64,000 nt of DNA from Nyssa sinensis. Its lineage: Eukaryota; Streptophyta; Magnoliopsida; Cornales; Nyssaceae. A model generated the notes under the pieces. It was not told the DNA's origin, did no database searches, and worked only from the letters and a program-made list of their open reading frames with translations. Shown here piece after piece: positions 47,901-59,619 of the stretch; the stretch's first letter is position 1, and every line of letters begins with the position of its first letter. The translations under genes were made by a program, and so were the position numbers. The stretch is taken from positions 14,308,328 through 14,372,327 of the forward strand of contig CM018036.1 of NCBI GenBank assembly GCA_008638375.1, read 5' to 3'.

Positions 47901-48372
47901 ATACACCATACACATGGTTATACACATACAATACACACATTGCACCGCACATACATTAAAATATAATAATCATAATCATAATAATAATAATAATAAAAAT
48001 AATAATAACAACTTAAAAATTTTATTTAAAAAAAAAAATTTCAGGTTGTTACAAGTTGCTAATCAGAAATTAGCGAAGCTAGCTAGAAAATAATGATCAA
48101 GTATGAATATTAGCATTTCCTTTAGACGACATTGTTGTCAGATCGATATTGCTTTAACACCGTCTTCCTTTTGACAAACGACTATATTCAGACCTCTGCT
48201 AATGACTTTGAAAAAAGAGACATAGAGAGAGAAATGCCTTGAAGTTATGTGCATGACACCAAATCCCCTTGCTTTATTGAGGTTGCGCATGCATTGTTGT
48301 TATGACTAAGTAGATAAAGTATAGGATTTGATCACGATAAGGCATCATTGTAAGACTGGCTTAGGGGAATGA
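44960..48372. repeat. Repeat Y, first copy, split by a solo LTR
   Basis: Pieces 44960-45073 and 48054-48372 together match 48535-48960 (second copy), starting aaataaagaacaaaac and ending aggggaatgag. The solo LTR 45074-48053 interrupts this copy only. Confidence 0.85.
45074..48053 (-). mobile_element. Solo LTR (~3.0 kb), unit B only
   Basis: On the plus strand it starts TGTCACCCCCAAATTAGCG and ends CAGGTTGTTACA, with the 5-bp target duplication AGTTG at 45069-45073 and 48054-48058. The second copy of repeat Y holds the unoccupied site near 48630. No internal coding region. Its reverse complement shares a block with the 3.9 kb solo LTR (near 46430-46510 versus 10730-10810: agtgtatttt.actatctcg, ccaatggtgag, acgagacggggt), so the two are related LTRs in opposite orientation. 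The 94-codon frame 47481-47765 is low-complexity and not credited. Confidence 0.8.
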
Positions 48373-48534
48373 GTTGTCTATGATATTTTCTCCATTCAAG
48401 TTTTATAGATGTATTATTTTGTATATCTTCTACAATTTTTTATCAATAAATTTCTTTTTTTTTTTTTGCTGTTCAAAAAAATAAATAAAAATAAAAATCA
48501 GACAAATATAGGAGTATTAAAAAAAATAAAGATA

Positions 48535-48960
48535 AATAAAGAACAAAACTGCACATTTAGTACACTTATAATTTGGAAGGATGAAATTTGGATACTTTAA
48601 GATTAGGTCTTTTCTTCTGGAATCCATTAACAAGTAAGTTACTAATGAGAAGTTAGTGAAGCTAGCTAGAAGCTAATGATCAAGTATGAATATTAGCATC
48701 TACTTTAGCCGACACTGTTGTCAGAATGATATTGCTTTAACAACGCCTTCTTTTTAGCAAATGACTATATTCAGACTTCTGCTAATGACTTTGAAAAAGG
48801 AGACATAGAGAGAGAAATGCCTTGAAAGTTTCCGTGCATGACACCAAAATCTCCTTGGTTTGTTGGTGTTGCACATGTATTATAGTCATGACTAAGTAGA
48901 TAAAGTGTAAGATTTGATCACAAGAAGACATCATTCTAAGACTGGCCTAGGGGAATGAGC
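48535..48960. repeat. Repeat Y, second copy
   Basis: Uninterrupted copy of the sequence described at 44960-48372. Absent from unit A. Confidence 0.85.
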
Positions 48961-49084
48961 AATTATTTTTGAAAACAATTTTCTTTTTTAAACACTTTTT
49001 AACATAATATTTAAAAATAAATATCCTTTTTTTTAATCAAAAAAGTATATTTTATCTACTATAAATTTTGTATGTACATTTAAT

Positions 49085-49365
49085 ATGTTTTCATATCGAT
49101 TGAAATAGTAAATCGTGAATGCATGCGATTCTTGTAGTTATAATAAAATATATTTTTTTCTTGACAGCTGGCTGATGGATGAAAATAGGGACGGTGTTTC
49201 CGCCTTAAATGATAACCGGTGATTATAATAACAGAAAGAGACAAATTTATTGTAGGTAAACTTATATATATCCTGAAATTAGACTTGTAATCAACTTGGA
49301 CGCTGGCAATCGTTGCCTGTCACCCATTCAACTGCCAGGCGTTCACTCACATTTATTTATTATAT
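49085..49365. repeat. Repeat X, second copy
   Basis: Second copy of 44620-44945. It leads directly into the Copia target site at 49370. Confidence 0.85.
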
Positions 49366-49374
49366 TTTTGCTCC

Positions 49375-49704
49375 TGTTGAGAGCTTGATGAACGGAGGAA
49401 GAAAATGGAGAGCAGAGAAAGGAACAGAGAAGGAAACAGAGAAAAAGAATTGTATGATCTGAATTGAGAAAATGTAAACTGCTTCATTGATTCTTTTCTC
49501 ATTACATTTTGAGTCCTTTTATAATACATCAAATAGTATAATAACAGAATGAAATAACTAACTCTAACTAACTCTTCTCTTCTAGAACCTAACTTTTCTA
49601 ACTAACTCTAACTAACTCTTCTCTTCCAGCTTTCTGTCTATTTTCAGTTTTTCTTCTTTCCTTTTTAACTCCATGCTTTCAATATGAGATGTAACACTCC
49701 AACA
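49375..49704 (-). repeat. 3' LTR of the Copia element
   Basis: 330 bp; TG...CA ends. It lies next to the polypurine tract, which marks it as the 3' LTR of the minus-strand element. Confidence 0.95.
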
Positions 49705-52449
49705 CCCCCCCTCAAGATGAACATGGATGTTAATGATGTTCATCTTGCGAAGAATATGATGAAAAGGAAGAGAGCCGAGGGGCTTTGTAAAGATGTCTGC
49801 TAGCTGTAATCTCGATGGAATATGGAAGAGTTTAATAACATGCTGCTGCAATTTTTCTCTGATAAGATGACAATCAAGCTGGATATGTTTTGTTCTCTCA
49901 TGTTGAACAGGATTTGTGGCTATGGACATTGCTGATTTACTGTCAGTATATAACAAGGCTGATTGGGAATGATTAATATCCAGGTCTTGTAAGGCATACA
50001 AAAGCCATTGAATCTCACATGTTGTAGTTGCAAGGGCTCGGTACTCTGCCTCTGCAGAGGATCGACTGATTGTAACTTGTTTCTTTGATTTCCATGAAAT
50101 CAATGAGTTGCCGAGAAAAATTGCAAAACCAGTGACACTTCGGCGAGTATCTACACAGCCTGCCCAATCACTATCTGAAAAACCCTTTAATTGAAAATCT
50201 GATGAGGATGGAAAGAAGAGACCTTGCCCTGGTGTGGCCTTTAGATACCTCAATACTCGAATGGCTGCTTGGTGGTGACTGACAGCAGGTTTTGCTAAAA
50301 ACTGGCTAAGCACCTGTACAGAATAGGCTAAGTCAGGCCTAGTGAGAGTTAAGTAAAGTAATCTGCCAATGAGTCTTCGGTAACCTGAGGGATCTTCATA
50401 TAAATTGGTATCATTTGCTGATAACTTGAGGGTAGATTCCATAGGGAAGGCAACAGGTTTTGATCCAGTTAGACCAGTGTCTTCAAGTATGTCAAGTATG
50501 TACTTTCTTTGGCATAAAGAGATACCATTTTTGGACCTTGCAACTTCTAAGCCAAGAAAATATTTTAGCTATCCTAAGTCTTTAATGGTGAACTTTTCAT
50601 TTAAAAAGATCTTCAACCGTTCAATTTCCAGAATGCTATCACTTGCCAAGAGCACATCATCCACATAGACTAATAAGGCCATAAAAGAACTTTCAGTTTT
50701 TTTGATGAACAGAGAGCAGTCAGAATGGCCTTGAACAAATCCATAGGAAATAAGGGCATGTGATAGCTTGGCAAACCATTGCCTAGAAGCCTGCTTTAAG
50801 CCATAGAGGCTCTTTAAAAGTCGACAAACTTTTGGTTCTCCTTGGACAGCTAATCCAGGAGGCAAGTCCATGTATACCTCTTCATGTAAATCTCCATGCA
50901 GAAATGCATTATTGACATCTAGTTGATGGAGATGCCACTGTTTGACTGCTGCTACAGCAAGGACTAATCGAATGGATGTAATCTTGGCCACAGGAGAGAA
51001 AGTGTCAAAAAAATCTAGGCCTTCTTGCTGAGTATACCCTTTGGCTACCAATCTAGCTTTGTATCTTTCTATAGTTCCATCAGCCTTATGTTTCACTTTG
51101 AATACCCATTTACAACCAATAGTCTTTTTGTTTGGAGGAAGAGTAACAAGCTCCCAAGTGTTGTTCAACTCCAAGGCATTAATTTCATTTTTCATGGCAG
51201 CTTGCCATTCAGGGAGGCTAGAAGCTTGTTTGTATGTTTTGGGTTCTAGAGAGTTGGTGAGAGAGGCTAAAAAGGCTTTATGTGATGGAGACAGCCTACT
51301 TGTAGAAAGAAAAGGGTGAAGAGGATAGAAATTACCTTTAGTTGGAGAGCAGTCAGTTGAAGGAGATGCCTGAGTTGTACTTTGAGAAGAAGAGACATGA
51401 CCACAATAATAGTCTTGCAGATATGAAGGTTTTTGTTTGATTCTAGTTGATTGTCTAAGCTGTAGGACTTCTGGGACAGTGGAATCAGATGTTGAGTCCA
51501 TGTTGGATGGGGAGGGAAAAGTAGGTGAGTCTGATGCAATATGTCCATGAGGTTCAGATAAAGGAGGAGAATGATTATGTGGTGATTCAGATTCCATATT
51601 TGGGGATAAATGGAAGAATGAGTTGGTAGAAGGGGAATCTGGAAGAGTTTGTGAAATGGGAAACAAAAAGGAATGAGTTTCAGGATTTTGGGGTAACACT
51701 TGGAAGGGAAAAATTGTTTCATGGAAGATGACATTCCGAGAAATAAGGATCTTATTGGTGTGTAGATCCATGAGCTTATAACCCTTAATATCAGAAGGAT
51801 AGCCGAGGAAGATGCACTTTGTGGCTCGTGGATCAAATTTCTGTCTATGACTAGTTAAAGTGGATGCAAAACAAAGGCAGCCAAAAACTTTTAAATGAGA
51901 AAGGTTAGGGGGTTTGTGAAAAAGTTTTTCAAAAGGGGTTTTATTTTGAAGTAGAGGAGTGGGAATTCTATTGATTATGTGTGCTGCAGTAAGCACACAG
52001 TCACTCCAAAAGATTAAGGGTAGATTTGCTTGGAACATTAAGGCTCTAGCAGTGCTCAGTAAATGTTGGTGTTTTCTCTCCACAAGACCATTTTGTTGTG
52101 GAGTTTCTACACAACTTTTCTAATGCAAAATACCATATTTATGATAAAACTTGGTGAGTAAGAATTCTGGTCCATTATCAGACCTGATAGTTTTGACAGA
52201 AGAGGAAAATTGATTTGCTATCATTTTACAGAAAGTTTTGATTAAAGAAGGTACTTCTGATTTAACTTTAATCATGTAGACCCAAGTACACCTTGTGAAG
52301 TCATCAACTATAGTTAAAAAGTATCTAAAACCTGAATAAGAAGTAGTGCTTAAAGGGCCCCATATATCACAATGGATCAAATCGAAACTTTTATTAGAAT
52401 GACTGTGTGATACAGGAAAGGAAGCCTTCTTTGCTTTGCTAAAGGACAT
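49612..52449 (-). pseudogene. Copia pol: integrase, reverse transcriptase, RNase H (interrupted)
   Basis: From high to low coordinates: integrase core (FDLIHCDIWGP, FLTIVDDFTRCTWVY, RSDNGPEF), a TAG stop at 52120-52122, then the catalytic-Glu region (QQNGLVERKHQH) and IN C-terminal part (SHLKVFGCLCF). RT follows (WKWVFKVKHKADG-type block, LHQLDVNNAFLHGDL, YGLKQASRQW, YVDDVLLASD), then a TAG at 50569-50571 just after FTIKDLG. Last comes RNase H ([56 protein letters not shown]). The frame reads on through the polypurine tract and ends inside the 3' LTR at 49612. Each stop is a single codon with the same frame continuing, so these are point lesions in an otherwise complete pol. Confidence 0.9.
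49705..49713 (-). other. Polypurine tract of the Copia element
   Basis: Minus strand GAGGGGGGG immediately before the 3' LTR; the primer site for plus-strand DNA synthesis. Confidence 0.85.
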
Positions 52450-54185
52450 ATGTCACAAACATTTGTACAATCAAGAGTTATGGCAGAGTCAATTTGTTTG
52501 AGGGAATGTAATCTTGAATTGGATACATGTCCTAATCTACAATGCCATATATCTAATTGTTTGTGAGTAGAGGATGAAGCAAAAGGGACAGAATTAAACT
52601 CAAATGAACTGCAGGTTTTAGCCTTTGATGAAACTTGAGGCAGATGGTAAAGTCCCTCTTTCTCAAGAGCAATCCCAATCATCTTCTCCATTGACTGGTC
52701 CTGTAAAAAGCAATGGGAAGCAGTAAAGGTAAGAGAAAGATTAGAGTGTTTAGTGAGTTTAGAAACAGATAAGAGATTGAATGAAAAATGAGGAACACAC
52801 AAGACATTATGTAAAAGAAAGGAGTCTGAGAGACATACAGTACCAATGTGTGTAGCTGGGACTGTAGTACCATTAGGAAGATTTATGGATGTATGAATTT
52901 GTTTAGGTGTAGAATGGTATAAAAGTGGTGAACAGATCATGTGATCTGTTGCACCTGGGTCAAGAATCCAATATAAATTGGAATGTGGCTTAGAAGCAAC
53001 AGAATTACAGGAAAAAAGATGTGGTTTAAGTGTAGGTTGCACTTTACCAGAAAAGTGAGAAGTGGTGACAAGGTTAACAGCTGGTTGGACATCATTCTGG
53101 TTGGAAGAATTGGGCTGTGCTGAATTTGCAAGTGCCATCAGTTTATGAAATTCCTCTGAGGTGAAACAGAACTTTTGTTGCTCAGTACTGCTTTGATTGT
53201 AGACCTCTGGAGTGGTAATGGCAGCATGAGCAGAGGCCACATTTCTTTTTCCCTTTGGTCCAGTCCAGCCAGGGGGATAGCCATGAAGTTGGAAGCATTT
53301 GTCCACTGTGTGACCATTATAGCCACAATGAGTACAGTGTAGAGCAGATTTCTTTGGTTTGTTCTTGAAAGATTGTGGCTGGTAATTCTGCTGATTGAAT
53401 TGCTTTGCCATCAAAGCATGAGTCTCATTATGTGTAGCAGAATTTGTAAGGTGCCTCTGACTTTCTTCTTGAAGTAATAGAGAGAAAACCTTGGACATGC
53501 TTGGTAATGGAACCATTAGCAGCAATTGGCTTCTGATAGAGGCATAAGAATCATTTAGCCCTACCAAGAACTTGAGTACATAATCAGATTGTTGTCTGAT
53601 TTGTAGAAAGTTGAAAAGTTCACAAGTGCATGTTGCCATTTTGCCACATGTGCATGTTGGGAATGGCCTATAGCTAATGTACTCATCTCAAAGAGTTTTA
53701 AAAGTACTGAAATATTCAGTAATAGAAAGAGCACCCTGACTGATGCAACTCAAAGACTTCTCAAGATGGAAAACCCTTGGTCCATCACTCCTGAGATATC
53801 TAGCTTTAAGCTCATTCCAAAGATCAGCAGCAGAAACCACAAACAACAAGCTATTTCTAATTTCTTTTGAAATAGAATTCATCAACCAAGAAAGAACCAA
53901 ATTATTTGCTCTTAACCATGCCGTGTGTTTAACATGGTCAGCAGTAGAGGGAGAAACAATTGAACCATCTATAAATTGTACCTTGTTCTTGACTGTCAGT
54001 GCAATGACTATCGAACGGCTCCATGCAATGTAGTTTTCTCCATTGAAGATTTCTGATACTAACAAAGCACCAGGATTGTCGCTTGGATGTAGGTAGTATG
54101 GACTTGATGAGTCATCTGAAGGGTTGATAGGAGAGGGATTGACAAGAGGGGAATTGCCAGAACTCATTTTCAAGAATTTGCTCAA
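52377..54185 (-). pseudogene. Copia gag, protease and pre-integrase region (interrupted)
   Basis: Gag starts at 54185 (or 54167) and has the Copia gag signature (FNGENYIAWSRSIVIAL, FIDGSI, WNELKARY). A TGA at 53688-53690 stands where a tryptophan codon is expected (KTL-stop-DEY), with the same frame continuing. The zinc knuckle CTHCGYNGHTVDKC binds RNA. The protease motif reads LDPGATDHM instead of the usual LDSGATDHM, an active-site-loop change likely to disable it. The pre-integrase zinc region follows (WHCRLGHVS, CDICPLAKQRR). A frameshift near 52400 separates this from the integrase core in an overlapping frame. Confidence 0.9.
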
Positions 54186-54294
54186 GGAAATGCAAGAACC
54201 TTGAAGATGATCGATGCAAGAATTCTAGAGCAGAATTTTGCAAGGCAGAAATTGAGAGATCAGTCGATCTAGGTTGCGGAAGCTCTAGGTTTGT

Positions 54295-54306
54295 GCTCTG
54301 ATACCA
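54295..54306 (-). other. Primer-binding site of the Copia element
   Basis: Minus strand TGGTATCAGAGC directly adjoining the 5' LTR, a perfect initiator-tRNA-Met primer site. Confidence 0.93.
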
Positions 54307-54627
54307 TGTTGAGAGCTTGATGAACGGAGGAAGAAAATGGAGAGCAGAGAAAGGAACAGAGAAGGAAACAGAGAAAAAGAACTGTATGATCTGAATTGAG
54401 AAAATGTAAACTGCTTCATTGATTCTTTTCTCATTACATTTTGAGTCCTTTTATAATACATCAAATAGTATAATAACAGAATGAAATAACTAACTCTAAC
54501 AAACTCTTCTCTTCTAGAACCTAACTTTTCTAACTAACTCTTCTCTTCCAGCTTTCTGTCTATTTTCAGGTTTTTCTTCTTTCCTTTTTAACTCCATGCT
54601 TTCAATATGAGATGTAACACTCCAACA
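54307..54627 (-). repeat. 5' LTR of the Copia element
   Basis: 321 bp; adjacent to the PBS. Compared with the 3' LTR it has a 10-bp deletion in the aactctaact repeat, an extra G and about two substitutions. Confidence 0.95.
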
Positions 54628-55033
54628 GCTCCGCCTTCTCGTTCTAGAATCTAAACTAGTGAATGTCAACTTTGTGCATGAAAATGCTCCCAATTTTGAT
54701 AAAAAGAAAGACATCTGTAGTCAATGCTAACTTTGCGTTTGAAAATGCTTCCGAGGGGTGCAGTCGTCGACGTGATCACGCTGCCAACGGCTAAGTTCTG
54801 TGTATAAAAATGCTTTAAAAAAAAAAGTATGACTTTTGGTGTCAATGCCAACTTTGCGTCTGAAGATTTTTCTGCCATTTTTTTTTTTTTTTATCAAATA
54901 AAGAAAGACTTTTGTTTATAGGCTTCTAAAAGAGTCTTCACCAAACCACATAAAAATAAGTAAAAGGTAAAAAGAAAACAAAGTGTGGTTGGTTCAAGAT
55001 TGGTTAGGGCTTGAACGGTAGTTGGGCTTGAGG

Positions 55034-55855
55034 GCACTGGCGGATACGAGGGAACAAACAGGCTCTGGCCCCAAAAACTTTAAAATTGAATTTTTTATCT
55101 ATAGTTTTATTATAATATTTTAAAAAATAAGTAATGCTAAAAAAAATCAAACATCTCAAATTTTTTAATAATCAAATAAAAGAGAGACTTTTTATCTTAA
55201 AAAAACCTCTCTAATTTTAAAATTAAAATATTATTAAAAAACTGAATAATAAATACTGATTACAATATATTTAAAGTCTAAGAAATTACCAATTCAAAGA
55301 GGAATTTACTAATTTTTTTTTTATGTTAAACCTATTATAATTATGAAACTTAGAAATCCCAAAAATAAGAAAAATTTAGAATAAAAAAATGAAACTTTTT
55401 GAAAAATTAAAAACTAGATCAAATAAGAAAAATATAACTACAAACAAAACTCAATTCAAAATTTTATAGGCAAAATAATTATAAATCTAATACTTACTAT
55501 AAATAGTAAAAAAGTCTAATTAAAAGCCTAAATAAAAATATTTTGCTAAAAATCAGCTTAAATTGTAACAAAACCATAAATATTATCAGTTTATGTCATT
55601 TTGGATCAGAATAAGATCTTCATTCTAAAATGTGATTAATCAATTCTCTACTAATGCTTCTGGTTGAAATGGGAGTTTGAGGTCTCCCATATTCCTCAAA
55701 TGATCAGAACTTAATTTTTTATTTTTATTTTTTATTATATAAACATATAAATCAACCTAAATTTTAATATATGCTTTTTTCGCCTCCCAAAACTAAAATT
55801 TCTGGATCATTACTCGTGATTGCGTGAGACAATTTTGTATAATCGGATTTTTTGA
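55034..55855. mobile_element. ~0.8 kb insertion in unit B, unclassified
   Basis: Absent from unit A, where gtagttgggc (about 20660) runs into the aacatgtgatgcagaag segment within about 20 bp. It starts ggcactggcggatacgagg, a motif common at the edge of plant interspersed repeats, is very AT-rich inside, and ends near cgcctcccaaaactaaaatttctgg ... ttttttgag. TTGAG flanks both sides and may be a target duplication. No coding potential, so the class is not assigned. Confidence 0.5.
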
Positions 55856-56603
55856 GTTTGCATGTGATGCAGAAGCTGTATCGTACCTCTGGTCTGGACA
55901 TTGATTTAACCACCCCTTGCACATGACCTTATTTGACAGACCATGTGATGAATTGCTCCGTTCCCTAAATTCTTAATGGTTTAACCGATCTTAAACGGTA
56001 GATGGCCCTGAGGGTCAGCAAGGGTGGGTGAAACAATACCTTAATTATATAATCAAATTTTGAGGTTGCATCTGGTGGTGCAGAAGTCTTACACATAACT
56101 ATTGAAATTGAGCCAATCAACCCTTGCGCATGATCTTGTTTAACCATGTGAATGTGATTGGTCATCATCCTTAGTTCTTAATGATTTAGTCATTGCAGAC
56201 GTACAACGGCTTCTTTAGCATATTTAGATTTTATTTTTTTGAGTTGCTATCTGGTGAAGAACTGTAAATTCATGTTCACACTTAAGTTGTTGTGGCTACC
56301 ACACCATATTCTTCCTCGTCAACGTCAAAATCTCAGAACTTAAAAAATTAAACACCTCAACATTTCATCTATATAATTGCCATATCTTACTCTTATTCAT
56401 GTTCATATAGCATTTTTATTCCTATTATCTCTGATATTTGGGGCCAAGATTCTTATTTCACTCCTCTCCCTCACCGAAATGAAACACAACCTGCACCTTC
56501 AAGATCATTTTACCTAATTAAGACGACCGCAGCAGTTACTTTTGCGAAGTTACAAAGCCAACGAAGAGGAAAGCTGCCAACACAAATCAGGAAAGATTTG
56601 ATC
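55856..56603. other. Upstream region of the DUF247 pseudogene, unit B
   Basis: Equivalent to about 20690-21426. A TATATAA at about 56370-56376 parallels the candidate TATA box in unit A. No separate gene seen. Confidence 0.5.
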
Positions 56604-59449
56604 ATGACCATGGAAGCAATGGAGACAAGTGTTAAGTTTATTGTTGCACCACTAGAACAAGTGGGAGCAATTGCTAAGCTTGTTCAAGTCCCAGAAAGTA
56701 AAGTAGGCCATGAAGAAAATCCTGTGGAGAATGCACATGTCCAGCCAAGAATTACGTTATCCGATTGTGTGATTGAAATTGGCAAGAAACTCGATGAAGC
56801 TCTTCTACAAGAAGGTTGCCATTCCATCTTTGAGGTTCCCAGCAGCCTCCAAAAGCTCGAACCTGATGAATTTATCCCTCAAGTTGTTTCAGTAGGCCCT
56901 TATCATCGAAATGCAAAGCGTCTCTAGGGGATGGAAAAGCATAAGCGGCGAATTCTTCGTCATGTCATTGATAGAACCGGATCTTCACTTGAGTCCTTCA
57001 TAGACGCCATGTTTAAGCGAGAGGTGGATACACGGAATTGCTATGAAAAGCGCTTTGAAAATTTTACCTGCCAAGAATTTGTGGAAATGATGTTGCTTGA
57101 TGCTTGTTTCATACTGGAGTTGCTCAATGTGGCTGCCAATGGGATCACGAATTGCGGGTACAACTTCGATGATCCTTTATTTTCCTTGTGGGGCATGTCA
57201 CTGTATATGAAACGCGACTTGTTGATGCTCGAAAACCAGCTACCCCTTTTGTGCTCAACCGATTGCTTCCTCTCACCCTCGGCCGAAGCATCATGGACAT
57301 GGATGTCTCGGTCGAGCAACTTGTCCTTAAATTTTTGACTCGATCCTCCCTGGACTCTCTCAAAATATACCTCAGTTTAAGAGAAATGAAAATTCTCGAC
57401 TTCATCTTCTTGACATTGTTCTACAAGCCCTACGTCCATCTTCCATTTGTATGTCATCCCAAGCCAATTATGAAGACAAACAACTTCGACATGATGTTTT
57501 GGACCTTGCTCGACCTCGATCCTCCAAATACAGCTCATCCCAAGTAAATTGTGAAGACAAACAACTTCAACATGATGTTCTTGACCTGGCCCTACCTCCA
57601 TTCTCTAGGTGCACATCAACTAGAGCCATTTGGGAAGACAAACAACCATTCCAAATAGTGGTGCGCTCTGTTACTAGTCTTCGAGGTGCCAATGTTGAGT
57701 TCAGGAAAAAGGATTCAACAAATATCATAGATATCGAGTTTAATCAAGGTGTTCTCAACATTCCTCCTTTTGTAATTCATGACTTCACTAAGTCCATCTT
57801 CCTCAACCTTATGGTGTTTGAGCAATATTTCCACCGACGTAGGAGCAATTATGTCACTTCTTATATACGTTTCATGGATGGGTTAATTAACTCTTCCAAC
57901 GATGTGGAGCATTTGTGCGACAAAAGGATTATAGTGCATGGTTTGGGAAGCAATGACAATGTGGCTAATCTCTTCAACAATCTCTGGAAGTATATAGTCA
58001 ATCACGCCAATGATTCTAATCTCACCAAGGTATCCCAAGATCTGACCAAACACTTTAATAGACATGTCAAACCAGGAGCTACATTATGGGATTTCATGGT
58101 TGAAATTGACAAGACGAAGCTTGATGAAGTTCTTCCACAATAAGGTGGCAATTCCATATTTGAGATTCCTAGCAGAATCAAAAGGCTCCATCCTGATGCA
58201 TTTATCCCCCATGTTGTTTCAATAGGCCCATATCATCGTGATGAAAATGGTGTACAAGAAATGGAGAAGCATAAGCAACGATTTCTTTGGCGGGTTCTTA
58301 AGAGAACCACATATCCACGTGAGTTTTTAATGGGTGCCATGTTTAGGCTAGTAGTGAAAACACGAAATTTCTATGACAAGCCCTTCAAAAATCTTAGCAG
58401 CCTAAGAATTCGTGGAAATGATGTTGCTTGATGCTTGTTTCATACTAGAGTTGCTTAGTGAGGCTACTAATGGATACAAGTCAGGTGACCCTTTATTTAC
58501 CAGGTGGGGCATCTCATCATTTATACAACGCGACTTGTTGATGCTTGAAAACCAGCTACCGTTTTTTGTAATCAATGAGTTGTTCTGTCTCACCTGGAGC
58601 AAAAGCATGAAGGACTCGCTTGAAGAACCTTCCCTTAAATTCTTTGACTCAGTCTTCCCTAAGCTTTCTCTAAATTCACCTATGTATTGGGGAAATGATC
58701 AACAACCATGCCTTCATCTTCTTGACATTGTTCACCAGGCCTTGTACCCATCCTCCTTGTGCACATCATGCCAAGCCAATTGAGAAGACAAGCAACCTCA
58801 ATTTCATCTTCTGGATGTTGTTTGCCAGCTCCTTCATCTATTCTCCAAGTGCATGTCATCTCAAGTCAATTGTGAAGACAAACAACCATTCCAAACATCG
58901 ATGCACTCCGTTACAAGACTACGAGGTACTAGTGTTGAGTTCAGGAAAACAGATTCAACAAAATTCACAGATATTGAGTTCAATGAAGGCGTTCTCTACA
59001 TTCCTCCATTGGTAATCCATGATTCTACTAAGTCCATCTTCCTTAACCTCATGGTCTTTGAGCAATACTACCCATAATGTAGCAACTATGGCACCTCTTA
59101 TGTAAGTTTCATGGATGGGTTAATCAACTCTGCCAAAGACGTGGAGTATTTGTACGAAAAAGGGATATTAAAGCATGATTTGAGAAGCAATGAAGATGTG
59201 GCTAATCTATTCAATAATCTCAGAAAGGAAATAGTCTTCCACACCAATGACTACTACCTCGCCAAGGTATCCCAGGACCTGAACAAGCATTTTAACAAAA
59301 AATGGCAGACTCGAAAAGCAGCATTGAAGCATGAATACGTAAAAGACCCTTGGAAAGTCATTTCTCTTGTAGCAGCTACTTTTCTTATTGTTTTTACACT
59401 AGCACAAACATCCTACACTATATTAGCTTATCATCATCCTTCCTCGTGA
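56604..59449 (+). pseudogene. Two-domain DUF247 gene, heavily broken (unit B)
   Basis: Counterpart of 21427-24275. Lesions in order: TAG at 56925-56927 (CAG in A), a 1-bp deletion near 57246, a 1-bp deletion near 57334, TAA at 58141-58143 between the domains (CAA in A), a 1-bp insertion near 58403, TGA at 58781-58783 (TGT in A), TAA at 59075-59077 (CAA in A). Between 57338 and about 58400 the sequence shows the two domains in a single frame apart from that one TAA: the first domain's LFNNLWKYIV ... KHFN passes straight into TLWDFMVEI ... SIFEIPSRIK of the second. The final part keeps the membrane anchor WKVISLVAATFLIVFTLAQT. It cannot make a full protein. The first-domain internal repeats are preserved at about 57400-57645. 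Confidence 0.9.
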
Positions 59450-59619
59450 GGCATTCTTGACCTATCTTAGATTTATATTAAGCTTTTACAGCACATTGTA
59501 TTATTTAATAACTTTGTAATGTTTAGTATGTTATTTTAGAGAATCACATTTTTTTGGATGTTAATCCTTTTTTGTGTGTATATATTGACGCAACACATAA
59601 CATGACTAGCAATAGAGCA

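Larger units (their letters stand above)
49375..54627 (-). mobile_element. Complete Ty1/Copia retrotransposon (5.25 kb), unit B only
   Basis: Two near-identical LTRs (49375-49704 and 54307-54627, TGTTGAGAGC ... CACTCCAACA), a PBS, a polypurine tract and a gag-protease-integrase-RT-RNase H coding order on the minus strand. The target duplication GCTCC lies at 49370-49374 and 54628-54632. Unit A keeps the empty site, ctGCTCCgcc at 20270-20274. The LTRs differ by about two substitutions, a 1-bp and a 10-bp indel, so insertion is recent. The coding region carries three nonsense codons, a frameshift and a protease active-site change, so the element is not autonomous. Confidence 0.97.
29052..59613. 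repeat. Segmental duplication, unit B (~30.6 kb)
   Basis: Direct-orientation copy of 1721-24440 (see unit A). Relative to A it lacks the foldback element and a 1.14 kb upstream segment, and has gained a 65-bp tandem duplication, a 3.0 kb solo LTR, local duplications around 44620-49370, a complete Copia element and an insertion of about 0.8 kb. Homology ends at agcaat (59613). Confidence 0.95.

Noticed and set aside
51267..51836. 189-codon minus-strand frame overlapping Copia pol, and plus-strand frames at 50405-50668 and 51041-51319
   Set aside because: Shadow frames of the pol coding sequence with no independent signature.
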